A stretch of 55,163 nt of DNA from Saccharofermentans sp. Its GTDB lineage: Bacteria > Bacillota > Clostridia > Saccharofermentanales > Saccharofermentanaceae. Below the pieces are notes generated by a model. The model was given only the letters and a program-made list of their open reading frames with translations, did not search any database and was not told the DNA's origin. The stretch is from positions 1 through 55,163 of the forward strand of contig JAKSRI010000019.1 in NCBI GenBank assembly GCA_024403695.1, in the 5' to 3' direction. Both the position numbers and the translations under genes were made by a program. This document shows, piece by piece, positions 43,465-52,605 of the stretch (the first letter of the stretch is position 1; each line of letters begins with the position of its first letter).

Positions 43465-43478
43465 AGTATAATTATACT
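43465..43478. promoter_or_regulatory. Divergent palindrome AGTATAATTATACT
   Basis: A perfect 14-bp palindrome lies between the divergent flavoprotein and lipoprotein genes and gives a TATAAT on each strand. No consensus -35 boxes are seen, so promoter use is tentative. Confidence 0.4.
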
Positions 43479-43508
43479 ATGTCAGACGATGTTTATATGA
43501 GGTTTAAT

Positions 43509-44549
43509 ATGAAAAGAAAACTATCTGTAATTTTGACGGCTGCTATGGCTGGTTCCATGTTGATGAGCGCAGCTGGATGCACCAGAGAATTGGACGAGGA
43601 TCAGGCGACTCAGGCAGAAGAAAATGCCATCGATTATGTTAAAGAGAAATATGGCTTCAAGGCCACTGTTAAGGATGTAGAGTCGATTAAGTTCGATGAT
43701 GGTTTGTTTGGCGGAGTATCCGAACAAGCCAAGGTTACTATGAGCCACAAGGGCACTGAGTTCGAGGTCCATGTGCTGTACGATGAGCGCTCCAGCGAAG
43801 GCGAGGATAATTATCAGTGGGAGGAGTTCTCAGATGAAATCTCCCGTAAAGTTCGCAAAGAAATCGACGCCGATGATATTGAACTGAATGTCACGATTCC
43901 ATTTTTGAATCAGGATATTAAGACTCTCGATGACTTGTATGATGACTCATATTTTACTGTTAACGCGTACACTAATGGGCTGGATTATGACGATTATGAG
44001 GATATGGATTTTGATTTCCTCGGCAATGACTATTCAGTTATTATTCGTAATTATGACGGCAAGATTCCTGATGTTGGCGATCAGAAAGGCGCAATATATA
44101 TATTTGAGTGGTTCGTTCTAGAATCCAGCGGTACTTTCACTGCTGATGAAAACAGCTGGACAGAGTACGAGGTATTTGAGAGTTATGACGGCCTCATGTT
44201 TGCATATGAGAAGGGCACATTGCAGCTTGTTGAGTCTTCTGAGAAGGTTGATTATCAGTATTCAGATGCCAAGGATATCGATGAACTATTTCCTGCATAT
44301 GATGTGACAGTTTTGAAGGATGTTGATTCTGAGCCTGATGACGGCAAGGTGCGACTCGTATATTTGGTGCCTGAAGAGCATGAGCATAATGGTAAGAATG
44401 TGATATTCGATGCGTGGCTTGATGGTCATGAGCGTGCTAGTGCCTCTGGTTCCAAGCTCAAAAATACTTACGCTTATGATGGTTATCAATATGCTTCTGT
44501 ATTTGTGGAAGAGGGGGATTTGTTTACTGTAATAGCTAGATACTATTGA
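43509..44549 (+). CDS. Lipoprotein of unknown function
   Basis: This is a 346-residue predicted lipoprotein with a basic start, hydrophobic signal and lipobox SAAGC. The mature part is acidic, rich in Asp, Glu and Tyr, and contains repeated strand-like segments, with no recognisable enzyme motif. The ATG at 43509 is chosen because it begins the signal peptide and has GAGG ahead. An upstream ATG at 43479 exists. Confidence 0.72.
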   Translation: MKRKLSVILTAAMAGSMLMSAAGCTRELDEDQATQAEENAIDYVKEKYGFKATVKDVESIKFDDGLFGGVSEQAKVTMSHKGTEFEVHVLYDERSSEGEDNYQWEEFSDEISRKVRKEIDADDIELNVTIPFLNQDIKTLDDLYDDSYFTVNAYTNGLDYDDYEDMDFDFLGNDYSVIIRNYDGKIPDVGDQKGAIYIFEWFVLESSGTFTADENSWTEYEVFESYDGLMFAYEKGTLQLVESSEKVDYQYSDAKDIDELFPAYDVTVLKDVDSEPDDGKVRLVYLVPEEHEHNGKNVIFDAWLDGHERASASGSKLKNTYAYDGYQYASVFVEEGDLFTVIARYY

Positions 44550-44636
44550 TTATTACTAACGGCTCCCTAAAACACGTGTAAAGTGAGGCCTCTTCTAGTA
44601 TAATAAGAAAAGTTTTACTTATTGGAGGGCAATTTT

Positions 44637-46175
44637 ATGCGTGATAAGTGGTCGTCACGATCTACTTTTATCTTGGCTGCAGTTGGTTCAGCAGTTGGTC
44701 TTGGTAATGCTTGGCGTTTCCCAGGACTTGCTTCTAAGTATGGTGGAGGATCTTTCCTCTTCGTTTATTTGCTTGCGATGCTCGTTATTGGTATTCCACT
44801 TCTTATGATGGAGATTTCTGTCGCTAGACATACTCATCAGGGTGCTCCTGGATCCATGAGAGCTCTTAAGAAAAAGTCAGAGTTTATTGGTTGGATGGGT
44901 GTATCCAACGGTATCGGTATTTCTATTTACTATGCGGCTGTATTTGCATGGGTTATCCTCATGTTCTTTTGCAGTTTTAAGTTTAAAGGTATGACTGGTG
45001 ACACAGATGCTGCCAGCAGCCTTTGGGCAAATACAATCAAGACAACTGGAACAACTTCAGGTTACAGCACAATTGCCTGGCCAGTGCTCATCTGTCTGCT
45101 CGTATCTTGGGTTCTCTGCTATCTTTGTATCCGTAACGGTACAACAACAGTAGGAAAGGTTGTTAAGTACACAGTATCACTTCCAGTTATCTGTCTCTTT
45201 ATCCTCGCGATTCGTGGCCTTACAATGAGCGGTGCGATGGCTGGTATTCAGAAGCTTTTTGTTCCTGATTGGGCTGCTCTTAAGGATTCCAACCTCTGGG
45301 TTGACGCAATTGGTCAGGTTTTCTATTCGCTTTCTACATCCATGGCAATCATGTTTGCTTATGGTTCATTCCTTGATCGTAAGACTAATATCGCAGTTGA
45401 TGCTATCATTATCGCTTTTGCCGACATGATGATCAGCGTGCTCGCCGGCGTAGTTATGTTCACAACAATGGCTGGTGTAGGAATGCTTGATAATATGTCT
45501 GCTTCTGGTATCGCTACTGCATTTATCATTTATCCACAGGCTATCGTAAGCCTCTCCGGCAACGGCTGGGTAAACATGATCTTCGCTTTCGTCTTCTACT
45601 TCTGCCTTATCACACTCGCTATCGATTCGCTCTTCTCTATCATCGAGGGTATCTCCACAGCGATTTCTGATAAGTTCAAGACAGATAAGAAGAAGACAAC
45701 ACTTACAATTTGTCTCATCGAGGGCGTTTTCAGCTTGATCTTTGTAACAGGTGCTGGTCTCGCAGTTCTCGATATCGTTGACTACTTCATCAACAGCTAC
45801 ACACTCATCATCACAGGTATTCTCGAAGTTATCGTTGCTGGTTGGTTCTTTAAGACTTCTAAGATCCTCGAGCAGGTTAACCGCAATACAGTTAAGTTCA
45901 AGATGCCAGGCTGGTGGTTCATTCCATCCATCAAGTACATCTCTCCAGTTGTACTTTCCGGCCTCTTCATCTGGAACCTCGTAAACCTCGTTCGTGCTGG
46001 TGGTATCTACGGTAAGGCAGACGGTTATTCACTCGCTGCTAACATCGGTTTCGGTTGGGTAGTAATCGCACTTATTCTCTGTTCTGGATTGATTATCAGA
46101 CTCATTGTTAACTCTAAGGTTAAAAATGGATTTACTGAGGATAACAGAACTTGGGATGAGTTCTCAGATAATTGA
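44637..46175 (+). CDS. Sodium:neurotransmitter symporter (NSS/SNF) family transporter
   Basis: This is a 512-residue membrane transporter of the LeuT type. The N-terminus WSSRSTFILAAVGSAVGLGNAWRFPGLASKYGGGSF-like stretch (read in parts: AAVGSAVGLGNAWRFP) is the substrate and sodium site of the family, followed by about 12 spans. Members import amino acids with sodium. It stands alone with GGAGGG upstream. The ATG at 44637 is preferred over an earlier one at 44622. Confidence 0.93.
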   Translation: MRDKWSSRSTFILAAVGSAVGLGNAWRFPGLASKYGGGSFLFVYLLAMLVIGIPLLMMEISVARHTHQGAPGSMRALKKKSEFIGWMGVSNGIGISIYYAAVFAWVILMFFCSFKFKGMTGDTDAASSLWANTIKTTGTTSGYSTIAWPVLICLLVSWVLCYLCIRNGTTTVGKVVKYTVSLPVICLFILAIRGLTMSGAMAGIQKLFVPDWAALKDSNLWVDAIGQVFYSLSTSMAIMFAYGSFLDRKTNIAVDAIIIAFADMMISVLAGVVMFTTMAGVGMLDNMSASGIATAFIIYPQAIVSLSGNGWVNMIFAFVFYFCLITLAIDSLFSIIEGISTAISDKFKTDKKKTTLTICLIEGVFSLIFVTGAGLAVLDIVDYFINSYTLIITGILEVIVAGWFFKTSKILEQVNRNTVKFKMPGWWFIPSIKYISPVVLSGLFIWNLVNLVRAGGIYGKADGYSLAANIGFGWVVIALILCSGLIIRLIVNSKVKNGFTEDNRTWDEFSDN

Positions 46176-46222
46176 TTTAATGCTATAATCACACACGTAT
46201 GACTATATAAGGGAGGTTATAT

Positions 46223-46654
46223 ATGAAGTCTTTAAAAGATTATGTTTTGAACGATAGTCCTAAGATGGTTAAGAAGATGGATAAGATTCTCGAGAAGAAT
46301 CCATCAACTGCAACTTATTATGATGCTATGAAGAGTGAGCTCGCTTCTTCTGGTGCAATCGCTGAGTTGCCAGGTCTTGGTCTCTGCGTAACAGCTAGCT
46401 ATCTTGTAGTTTATCAGATGGGCCTTGGTGCAAACGTTAACGTTTTCCCAATCTCCACAATCACAAATCTCTATAGAACTAACGTTTCTAATGGCGAGTA
46501 TGATTTTGATAATTTCTATCTTGGCATTGAGTTCGATAATGGTAGCAGATTTGATTTGGCGAGATTCCCACGTTCTAAGAAGTCTCTTACACAGTATGAC
46601 CCAATCATCGATGCAGTTAAGTCTCGCAAGGCAGCAGTAGGAGGTAACGTATAA
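46223..46654 (+). CDS. Small soluble protein of unknown function
   Basis: This is a 143-residue protein. The central part (LGLCVTASYLVVYQMG..., VNVFPISTITNLYRTN, FYLGIEFDNGSRFDLARFP) has the strand order expected for a bacterial PH-like domain, but this is only an impression. It overlaps the next gene by one base (TAATG), so the two products probably act together. GGGAGG precedes the start. Confidence 0.7.
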   Translation: MKSLKDYVLNDSPKMVKKMDKILEKNPSTATYYDAMKSELASSGAIAELPGLGLCVTASYLVVYQMGLGANVNVFPISTITNLYRTNVSNGEYDFDNFYLGIEFDNGSRFDLARFPRSKKSLTQYDPIIDAVKSRKAAVGGNV

Positions 46655-46896
46655 TGGTAGTTTATTACGGTACAAAAAGAAAAGTTAAGAAGATTAAGGA
46701 TCTCGGACCTACAACATGCACTAACTGTGGTCACAATGTAATTGCAACTCTTAATAGAGAGGGTGGATATCATCACGTATATTACATCCCAGTATTCCCT
46801 AACGTAAGTGGCTGGAAGTTCATCGGATGCCCTAACTGCGGTATCGCTAAGAAGCTTACAGGTGCTGAGTTCAAGGATCTTAAGAAACAGCAGTAA
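46654..46896 (+). CDS. Small zinc-ribbon protein
   Basis: This is an 80-residue protein with two zinc knuckles, CTNC (residues 22-25) and CPNC (59-62), separated by an aromatic stretch (HHVYYIPVFP). Such ribbons occur in small regulators and envelope-stress proteins. The role here is unknown, but it is coupled to the preceding PH-like gene. Confidence 0.75.
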   Translation: MVVYYGTKRKVKKIKDLGPTTCTNCGHNVIATLNREGGYHHVYYIPVFPNVSGWKFIGCPNCGIAKKLTGAEFKDLKKQQ

Positions 46897-46917
46897 TTTA
46901 AAATTTTTGCTTTAATC

Positions 46918-46953
46918 ACTGCCTTCCTGGAGTATACTAGGGAGGCAGTTTTT
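46918..46953 (+). terminator. Terminator after the zinc-ribbon gene
   Basis: The stem ACTGCCT (46918-46924) / AGGCAGT (46943-46949), extended by weaker pairs, is followed by five T residues. Confidence 0.8.
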
Positions 46954-47006
46954 ATTTGCTTTGTTTGTGCGCGCGTGCGTGCTCGAAAGCGAAAGGGGAG
47001 GCGACC

Positions 47007-47969
47007 ATGGACAATCTCATCTACAGTCTTAACGCAACCGTGCCAGTGTTCCTGGTAATTGTTATTGGTTACCTTCTTAACAGAGGCGGCATGTTTAACG
47101 AGGGGTTCATCTCCGCCGCAAACAAGTTCACGTTTAAGGTTTGTCTGCCGGTTATGATTTTCGCCGACATGGCCACATCTGATATCACTGGCGACTTTGA
47201 CGCCAAACTGGTGGGCTTCGCAGCTGCGGTTACTACCATTATGTTCGCGGTTATTTGGATTGGCGCGAAAATTTTTATCAAGGACAAAACTATTATCGGC
47301 GCTTTCGTGCAGGCGTCTTATCGAAGTTCCGTGGCCGTTATGGGCTTCGCCTTCATGATGAATATTTACGGCAATATCGGCATGATGCCAATGATTATTA
47401 TCGGCTGCGTGCCTTTGTATAACATTTATGCGGTTACGGTGCTGACATTCGAGGCGCCGGATGCGCAGGTCGACACTAATAAGAAACGTAAGATTAAGAA
47501 TGCTTTGATCGGCATCGTGAAGAATCCGATTATTCTTGGTATTGTTTTTGGGTGCCTAGGCTCTCTGATTCATATTTATGACTATATGCCACAGATTTGT
47601 TCCAAGACGCTGAGCAATCTGAGTGTTATGGCGACTCCGCTGTCACTCATTGTTATCGGCGCGTCATTTGAGGGTAAGGCGGCTATTGCCAAGATTAAGC
47701 CTACTATCGTGAGCTGTATTATCAAGCTCGTGGCTTTGCCATTGGTGTTTGTGAGCCTGGCGGTGGCCCTCGGTTTCAGAGGCGAGGCGTTGCTGGCGCT
47801 GGTCATCATGCTCGGCTCTCCAACGACACCATCTTGCTATATCATGGCTAAGAATATGCACAATGACGGTGTTCTCACATCCAGTGTAATCGCAGCGACC
47901 ACGCTGGTGTCGTCTGTGACTTTGACATTCTGCATTTTTGTTGTGCGCGCGCTGGGTTTGATCGGGTGA
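47007..47969 (+). CDS. AEC-family transporter (auxin efflux carrier type)
   Basis: This is a 320-residue membrane protein with about ten spans: a five-span half (NATVPVFLVIVIGYLLNRGGMF, CLPVMIFADMA), a loop, and a second half ending LGSPTTPSCYIMAKN, the typical AEC motif. Bacterial members export malate or similar acids. AAGGGGAGG precedes the ATG at 47007. Codon use is GC-rich compared with the ribosomal genes. Confidence 0.88.
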   Translation: MDNLIYSLNATVPVFLVIVIGYLLNRGGMFNEGFISAANKFTFKVCLPVMIFADMATSDITGDFDAKLVGFAAAVTTIMFAVIWIGAKIFIKDKTIIGAFVQASYRSSVAVMGFAFMMNIYGNIGMMPMIIIGCVPLYNIYAVTVLTFEAPDAQVDTNKKRKIKNALIGIVKNPIILGIVFGCLGSLIHIYDYMPQICSKTLSNLSVMATPLSLIVIGASFEGKAAIAKIKPTIVSCIIKLVALPLVFVSLAVALGFRGEALLALVIMLGSPTTPSCYIMAKNMHNDGVLTSSVIAATTLVSSVTLTFCIFVVRALGLIG

Positions 47970-48285
47970 TTCCTTTTTTTTGGGGGGGCGGCTGCGGGCT
48001 GCGGCCTCGTCGAATTTCAGACTTATACAAAATTTTTCAAATAAGTCTGAAAATTTCAGCGCTATATAAATTTTTTCAAATAAGTCTGAAAACTCGAAGA
48101 GAACAGCCCCACGAGCACATTACTTGTAAGTTTTATACTGCTCTTTGGTCTCGTTTATTGTTCTTTACTTATAATACGTTTTTTGCGAGAAGAAAATGAG
48201 ACAAGTTTAAAAAAAATTATTTTAATTGGTTCATAATCGAACGCGGTGGGGTGTAGAATAACCTCAGATAATGGAGGTAAACAAC
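47970..48285. other. Intergenic region with homopolymers and a tandem repeat
   Basis: After the AEC stop comes T8 followed by G7 (47974-47988), a GC-rich stretch, the 39-bp repeat pair (48015-48092) and an AT-rich segment with TATAAT at 48171-48176. A long A-run at 48211-48217 follows. No convincing -35 matches the TATAAT. I see no gene here. Confidence 0.6.
48015..48092. repeat. 39-bp tandem repeat with inverted arms (TTTCAGACTTAT family)
   Basis: There are two adjacent 39-base units (48015-48053 and 48054-48092). In unit 1 TTTCAGACTTAT (48015-48026) pairs with ATAAGTCTGAAA (48041-48052). In unit 2 the right arm is identical (48080-48091), but the left arm has three changes (TTTCAGCGCTAT). 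Confidence 0.85.
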
Positions 48286-49248
48286 ATGAGAATTGCAGCA
48301 TATAACTATAGAGATTTTGACGAAGCTATCTATTTTGAGAAGTTTTCCAAGCAGTATAACGTAGAGATCGTTCCTATCAGAGACAACCCAACAGTGGAGA
48401 ATGCGCACTTGGCAGAGGGCTGCGAGGGCGTAACAGTTATCACTCAGCCAATCACTGAGGACATCATCGCCATCTGGGATAAGGTGGGAGTGAAGCACAT
48501 TTCCACCAGAACTATCGGCTACGACCACATCGACCTGGAGTCAGCCAAGAAGCACGGCATGCTCGTAAGTAACGTTACTTACTCCACTGGTTCCGTGGCT
48601 GACTACACAGTTATGCTGATGCTCATGTGCCTTCGCCGCATGAAATCAATCATTAAGCGTGCCGAGGGTATGGACTATGGCCTCCCAGGCAACATCGGTC
48701 GCGAAATCAAGGACCAGGTGGTGGGTGTCGTTGGCACCGGCAAAATCGGCACACATGTAATTAAGAATCTCAGCGGCTTTGGCTGCAAAATCCTCGCCTA
48801 TGATCCATATCAGAATCCAGAGGCTGCGGCTATCGGTCAGTATGTCTCTTTGGAGGAGTTGTTCGCTCAGGCGGATGTGATCACGTTCCACACTCCTGCA
48901 GTGGAGAGCAGCTTTCATATGGTGAACGCCGAGACAATCAAGACTATGAAGGATGGCGTAATCCTTATTAATACAGCCCGTGGCAGCATTATTGATACAC
49001 CTGCGTTCATCGACGCGCTGGACAGCGGCAAGATCGGCGGCGCCGGCCTCGACGTTATCGAGAATGAGCTCGGAATTTTCTACGGCGATTATAAATATAA
49101 GGTAATCGGCCATCGCGAAATGTCTATTCTGAAGGATTATCCGAATGTTCTCATGCTGCCACATATGGCTTTTTATACTGAGAATGCGATTTCCGACATG
49201 GTGGAGCACTCTATCTGCCATATTCTGGAGGGCAAGAGCATCATCTGA
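48286..49248 (+). CDS. D-2-hydroxyacid dehydrogenase (D-lactate dehydrogenase-like)
   Basis: This is a 320-residue NAD-dependent enzyme with the dinucleotide loop VGVVGTGKIGTHVI, the catalytic Arg in NTARGS, Glu in GLDVIENE and His in MLPHMAFYTENA. The insertion GIFYGDYKYKVIGHREMSIL before the His resembles D-lactate dehydrogenases and VanH. The ATG at 48286 follows GGAGG. It probably reduces pyruvate or another 2-oxoacid. Confidence 0.9.
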   Translation: MRIAAYNYRDFDEAIYFEKFSKQYNVEIVPIRDNPTVENAHLAEGCEGVTVITQPITEDIIAIWDKVGVKHISTRTIGYDHIDLESAKKHGMLVSNVTYSTGSVADYTVMLMLMCLRRMKSIIKRAEGMDYGLPGNIGREIKDQVVGVVGTGKIGTHVIKNLSGFGCKILAYDPYQNPEAAAIGQYVSLEELFAQADVITFHTPAVESSFHMVNAETIKTMKDGVILINTARGSIIDTPAFIDALDSGKIGGAGLDVIENELGIFYGDYKYKVIGHREMSILKDYPNVLMLPHMAFYTENAISDMVEHSICHILEGKSII

Positions 49249-49569
49249 TTACATTACTCGCACAATCACCATATAGCAGATTGTGCCGACGATGATGGAC
49301 AAATACATATTTTTCTTCCAGAAGTGGACGCCGGCGGTGACGCAGCAGGCGATTAGCTCTGGCAGGAATCCGCCAATCACGTCAAAGTGGATGCCCTTGA
49401 GGCAGTAACAAACGAGAATTACCATAATTGCGGGCGGCAGGACTTTGCCGAGATAGTTGACCCATGATGGAAGAGGACGCTTGCCGAATGCCACGAATGG
49501 TAAAGCACGAGTCAAAAGAGTTATGAACGCGATGAGGGCGATGGCCACGACGATGTAAGTATCAGGCAT
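49249..49569 (-). CDS. azlD: AzlD-family branched-chain amino acid transport subunit
   Basis: This is a 106-residue protein with about four spans (YIVVAIALIAFITLLTRALPFVAF at the start), typical of AzlD, the small partner of AzlC in branched-chain amino acid export. It overlaps the end of azlC by 8 bases, with its GGAGG ribosome binding site inside azlC. Confidence 0.9.
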   Translation of the reverse strand: MPDTYIVVAIALIAFITLLTRALPFVAFGKRPLPSWVNYLGKVLPPAIMVILVCYCLKGIHFDVIGGFLPELIACCVTAGVHFWKKNMYLSIIVGTICYMVIVRVM

Positions 49570-50269
49570 GTGGCACCTCCTCGCTAATACCCAGGCGGTG
49601 GGAAATCACGTCGCGCAGAATAATCAAAGTAATGAACGCCACCGTAAGTGACGGAATTATAAAATACTCAGCACCAAGAATCACATAGAACACAACAGCG
49701 CTGATGAGACCAGTCATAACAGGGATTTTCGACTTGTACTGGGAGAGCTGGTTCAGCACGACTACCAGGAAGAAAGCAGTGGCGGAGAACTCGATGCCGG
49801 ACAGATCGAATGGCAGGAATCTACCAGCGACCGCTCCAAGGAAACTGCCGAGAATCCAATAGCTTTGGTTGCACAGAGCAATAAGAAAATCAGCGTTTTT
49901 CTCATTAATTCCAGAAGGATATTTAACAGAACACAAAATAGAATAGGTCTCATCAGTCAGAGCGAAGACCATGTATGGATAGCGCCAGCCGGATCGGCGA
50001 AACTTATCGATGAAGCCAACGCCATAGAACAGGTGGCGGGCGTTAATGAAGAAAGTCATAACAGCCAGCACCGGAAATGACGCGCCAGCGACCAGCATCG
50101 GAATCATGGCAATCTGCATGGAACCGGCATAAATAAACACGCTGCAAAGTACAGTTGTGAGTATGGAAAAGCTCGCCTCAGTCATCATGATGCCGAAGGC
50201 GATTCCCAGAAAAATATATGCAAAAAATATTGGAAAAGTCTGCTTGAGGGCAAACTTGAACTCGCGCAT
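49562..50269 (-). CDS. azlC: AzlC-family branched-chain amino acid permease
   Basis: This is a 235-residue membrane protein beginning MREFKFALKQTFPIFFAYIFLGIAFG, with the NARHLFYG and FALTDETYS motifs of AzlC. It works with AzlD to export leucine, isoleucine or valine analogues. GGGAG lies upstream of the start. Confidence 0.92.
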   Translation of the reverse strand: MREFKFALKQTFPIFFAYIFLGIAFGIMMTEASFSILTTVLCSVFIYAGSMQIAMIPMLVAGASFPVLAVMTFFINARHLFYGVGFIDKFRRSGWRYPYMVFALTDETYSILCSVKYPSGINEKNADFLIALCNQSYWILGSFLGAVAGRFLPFDLSGIEFSATAFFLVVVLNQLSQYKSKIPVMTGLISAVVFYVILGAEYFIIPSLTVAFITLIILRDVISHRLGISEEVPHA

Positions 50270-50329
50270 AAATTAAAAACTCCCGTGGTTTGCTTTGAAC
50301 AACACATAGCATACCACGTTTGGGTCGCT

Positions 50330-51061
50330 TTAGCGCACTTTGGTTATGACGTAGCCAAATTTTATCCAGCGGTTCATGTCGGCATGGTTGGTGTCGTCCA
50401 CGTAGATGGTCTCGCCGTAGCCGCTGATTGGCTCGAGGCGGCAAGGTGAAGTCTGGTGGAACTTGCGGACATATGCGCAGCCGGTGCTTTTATTAATAAA
50501 CACTCCGGTGTCGCCGTCGCGGATGGCCTGGCGGCAGATGAGCAGCACGTCGCCTTTGTTATAGGCAGGGTGCAGGTGGTTGCTGGTGATCTTGATGCCG
50601 CAGTGGATGAGGTTGCCGTATTTCTCGCGGTATGGTGCCACGTTCAGCTTCTCCACGTTGGCGGAGTCGTAAATCATGCCGTCCTCCATGTTTCCAGTCG
50701 GAACATAAACCGTGATGTAATCCTCATGGTCAGGATGGCTCGCGGCGAAATTCTTCTCGAACTCTATAAGGCCGTCGATGAAGGACAGCTGAGAGGGGGA
50801 GAGGCCCACAATCTTGCTTTTGACATTAAGAACGCTGTTGTGGGAGACGTCCAGAAACTCATAGGCTAGCTTTCCCGTGAGATGATAAAGGCGATAGGCA
50901 GTGTACAAATCGATGCGATCCACGCTGCAAGTAATCAGTCGCTTGTATGATGCAAGTGACATGTCGAGCTTCTTCGCCATTTGCGCCTGGGAGAGACCTC
51001 GGTTGAATCTCTCACGCTCGATATTCAGGGCAAATCTTTTAACCATTTCTTCTCGTGTCAT
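50330..51061 (-). CDS. XRE/S24-like regulator
   Basis: This 243-residue protein has an N-terminal helix-turn-helix (GLSQAQMAKKLDMSLASYKRL) and a C-terminal domain resembling the LexA/S24 fold (HLHPAYNKGDVLLICRQ, DGDTGVFINKSTGCAYVRKF). The Ser of the usual SMxP motif seems replaced (HLHP), so self-cleavage is doubtful, while a Lys is kept. The start at 51061 (MTREEMVKRF) is chosen over 51103 because the longer version adds a non-family stretch. It lies 60 bases from azlC and may control azlCD. Confidence 0.75.
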   Translation of the reverse strand: MTREEMVKRFALNIERERFNRGLSQAQMAKKLDMSLASYKRLITCSVDRIDLYTAYRLYHLTGKLAYEFLDVSHNSVLNVKSKIVGLSPSQLSFIDGLIEFEKNFAASHPDHEDYITVYVPTGNMEDGMIYDSANVEKLNVAPYREKYGNLIHCGIKITSNHLHPAYNKGDVLLICRQAIRDGDTGVFINKSTGCAYVRKFHQTSPCRLEPISGYGETIYVDDTNHADMNRWIKFGYVITKVR

Positions 51062-51084
51062 ATATGGATAATATAGCACACTAG

Positions 51085-51102
51085 TGGCTCGAAAGTGAGC
51101 CA
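51085..51102. promoter_or_regulatory. Inverted repeat, possible operator
   Basis: TGGCTC (51085-51090) and GAGCCA (51097-51102) with a six-base centre lie between the divergent S24-like regulator and the TspO-like gene, a natural place for an autoregulatory site. Confidence 0.4.
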
Positions 51103-51208
51103 TGCGTTGTGTGCGTGTCCGGGGCGCGGGCGTGCGTTCGGGTCACCTTTATCTTATCGGCGGAATTAGAATGCGGGTACAACGATAAAGACAAAGGAGG
51201 CCAACAAA

Positions 51209-52027
51209 ATGAATTCGTTAAAATGGATTAACACATTCGCTTTCCTTGCAATGATTGGAGTCAACATAGCAGCTAACATCATTCCAATCGGAGGTTCAAC
51301 AACGGGTGATGTGTCCAAAGCGTACCCTAATCTGTTTACCCCAGCGCCTGTCACTTTCGCTATATGGGGAATAATATACATCCTGTTAGCGTTATTCATT
51401 ATCTTCCAGTGGGGGTTCATCGGAACCCGCATCAGTAGTGAGGCCGTCCGTCGTGCAATCGGATTTTCCTTTACCTTAAGTTGTGCTTTGAACATCGCAT
51501 GGATATTTGCGTGGCATATGAAGAAAATCGAACTTTCAACGCTTCTCATAATTCTCCTCCTTATAAACCTCATAGTCATTACGAGAAGAATAGGGAAGCT
51601 TCCTAGCTCTCTTCTAACGTCCCTAATGGTTAATCTGGGGTTCGATATTTACTTCGGCTGGATCATCGCAGCCACCATCGCAAATATCTGTGTGATGCTC
51701 GTTAAGCGACAATGGAACCGCTTCGGTGTGCCGGAGGTGTTCTGGACAGTAATCATTCTCATTGTTGGCGCGTGCATCGCGTCGGCGGTGGTGTTCATCG
51801 GCAACAGGTATTTTGCAGGAATTGCAGTTATCTGGGCGTATGTCGGAATTATTATTAAGCATTTGATGAAGAGCGCCGGTGGCGTTTCAGGTGGCGCCGG
51901 TGGGTATGCCGGCCAATACCCTCTTATTGTTTGCGTCGCCGCCCTGGGAATTGTATTGATATCCGTGACCACTATTTATCGTCTGTTCGTTCCTAATCCA
52001 AGATGTAGAGTTAGCAGCATCTCTTAA
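51209..52027 (+). CDS. TspO/MBR-related membrane protein
   Basis: This is a 272-residue membrane protein with about eight spans. YPNLFTPAPVTFAIWGIIYILLALF resembles the Trp/Pro-containing core of TspO/tryptophan-rich sensory proteins, but the protein is nearly twice the usual length, so it belongs to an extended relative. AAAGGAGG precedes the start. A ligand cannot be named. Confidence 0.72.
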   Translation: MNSLKWINTFAFLAMIGVNIAANIIPIGGSTTGDVSKAYPNLFTPAPVTFAIWGIIYILLALFIIFQWGFIGTRISSEAVRRAIGFSFTLSCALNIAWIFAWHMKKIELSTLLIILLLINLIVITRRIGKLPSSLLTSLMVNLGFDIYFGWIIAATIANICVMLVKRQWNRFGVPEVFWTVIILIVGACIASAVVFIGNRYFAGIAVIWAYVGIIIKHLMKSAGGVSGGAGGYAGQYPLIVCVAALGIVLISVTTIYRLFVPNPRCRVSSIS

Positions 52028-52179
52028 TAGTTGCACGGTTGCTGCAGGCGCGATGGCCGCAGGCGTGATGCCGCATTTGCTGCCAGTCGAGCGCCAACCT
52101 AATTCGCCCAAAAGATGCGGGGCCTTCCCCAATATTATGCCGCCCATGATGCCCCTCGTCTTTTTCTCCCTCCCAGCTG

Positions 52180-52210
52180 TAAGGCCACCCTCCCCAGGTG
52201 GCCTTATTTC
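52180..52210 (+). terminator. Terminator upstream of trxA
   Basis: The 10-bp stem TAAGGCCACC (52180-52189) / GGTGGCCTTA (52197-52206) is followed by a short T-rich stretch. Confidence 0.8.
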
Positions 52211-52258
52211 TGTGATATATTGTAGATAGTGAGTTGTGAATTGAAAGGAGTTCCGCGT

Positions 52259-52576
52259 ATGGCAGTTGTACATTTGAATAAAGAAAATTTTGAGGCTGAG
52301 GTTCTTAAGTCCGAGGTGCCTGTATTGGTGGACTTCTGGGCAGCTTGGTGCGGCCCATGCCGCATGATGGCGCCGGTGATTGAAGAGTTGGCTGAGGAGT
52401 TCGGCGCGGCTGTCAAAGTTTGTAAGCTTGATGTCGATGATTGTCCTATAATCGCTGAAAAGTACGGCATCGAGAGCATTCCAACTCTCATGGTGTTTAA
52501 AGGCGGCGAAGTTGTGAAGACCGCCATCGGTGTGCAGCCAAAAGAAGTGCTGAAGTTGATGGTTCTGATGGCCTGA
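52259..52576 (+). CDS. trxA: Thioredoxin
   Basis: This is a 105-residue thioredoxin with the redox site WCGPC (Cys31, Cys34), PVLVDFWAAW before it and the cis-proline segment SIPTLMVFKGG. AAAGGAG precedes the ATG at 52259. An upstream in-frame start at 52229 would add a stretch not found in the family. It reduces protein disulfides in the cytosol. Confidence 0.95.
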   Translation: MAVVHLNKENFEAEVLKSEVPVLVDFWAAWCGPCRMMAPVIEELAEEFGAAVKVCKLDVDDCPIIAEKYGIESIPTLMVFKGGEVVKTAIGVQPKEVLKLMVLMA

Positions 52577-52605
52577 TAGTTGGGGTGTTGGTTTTGCAGG
52601 TTAGG

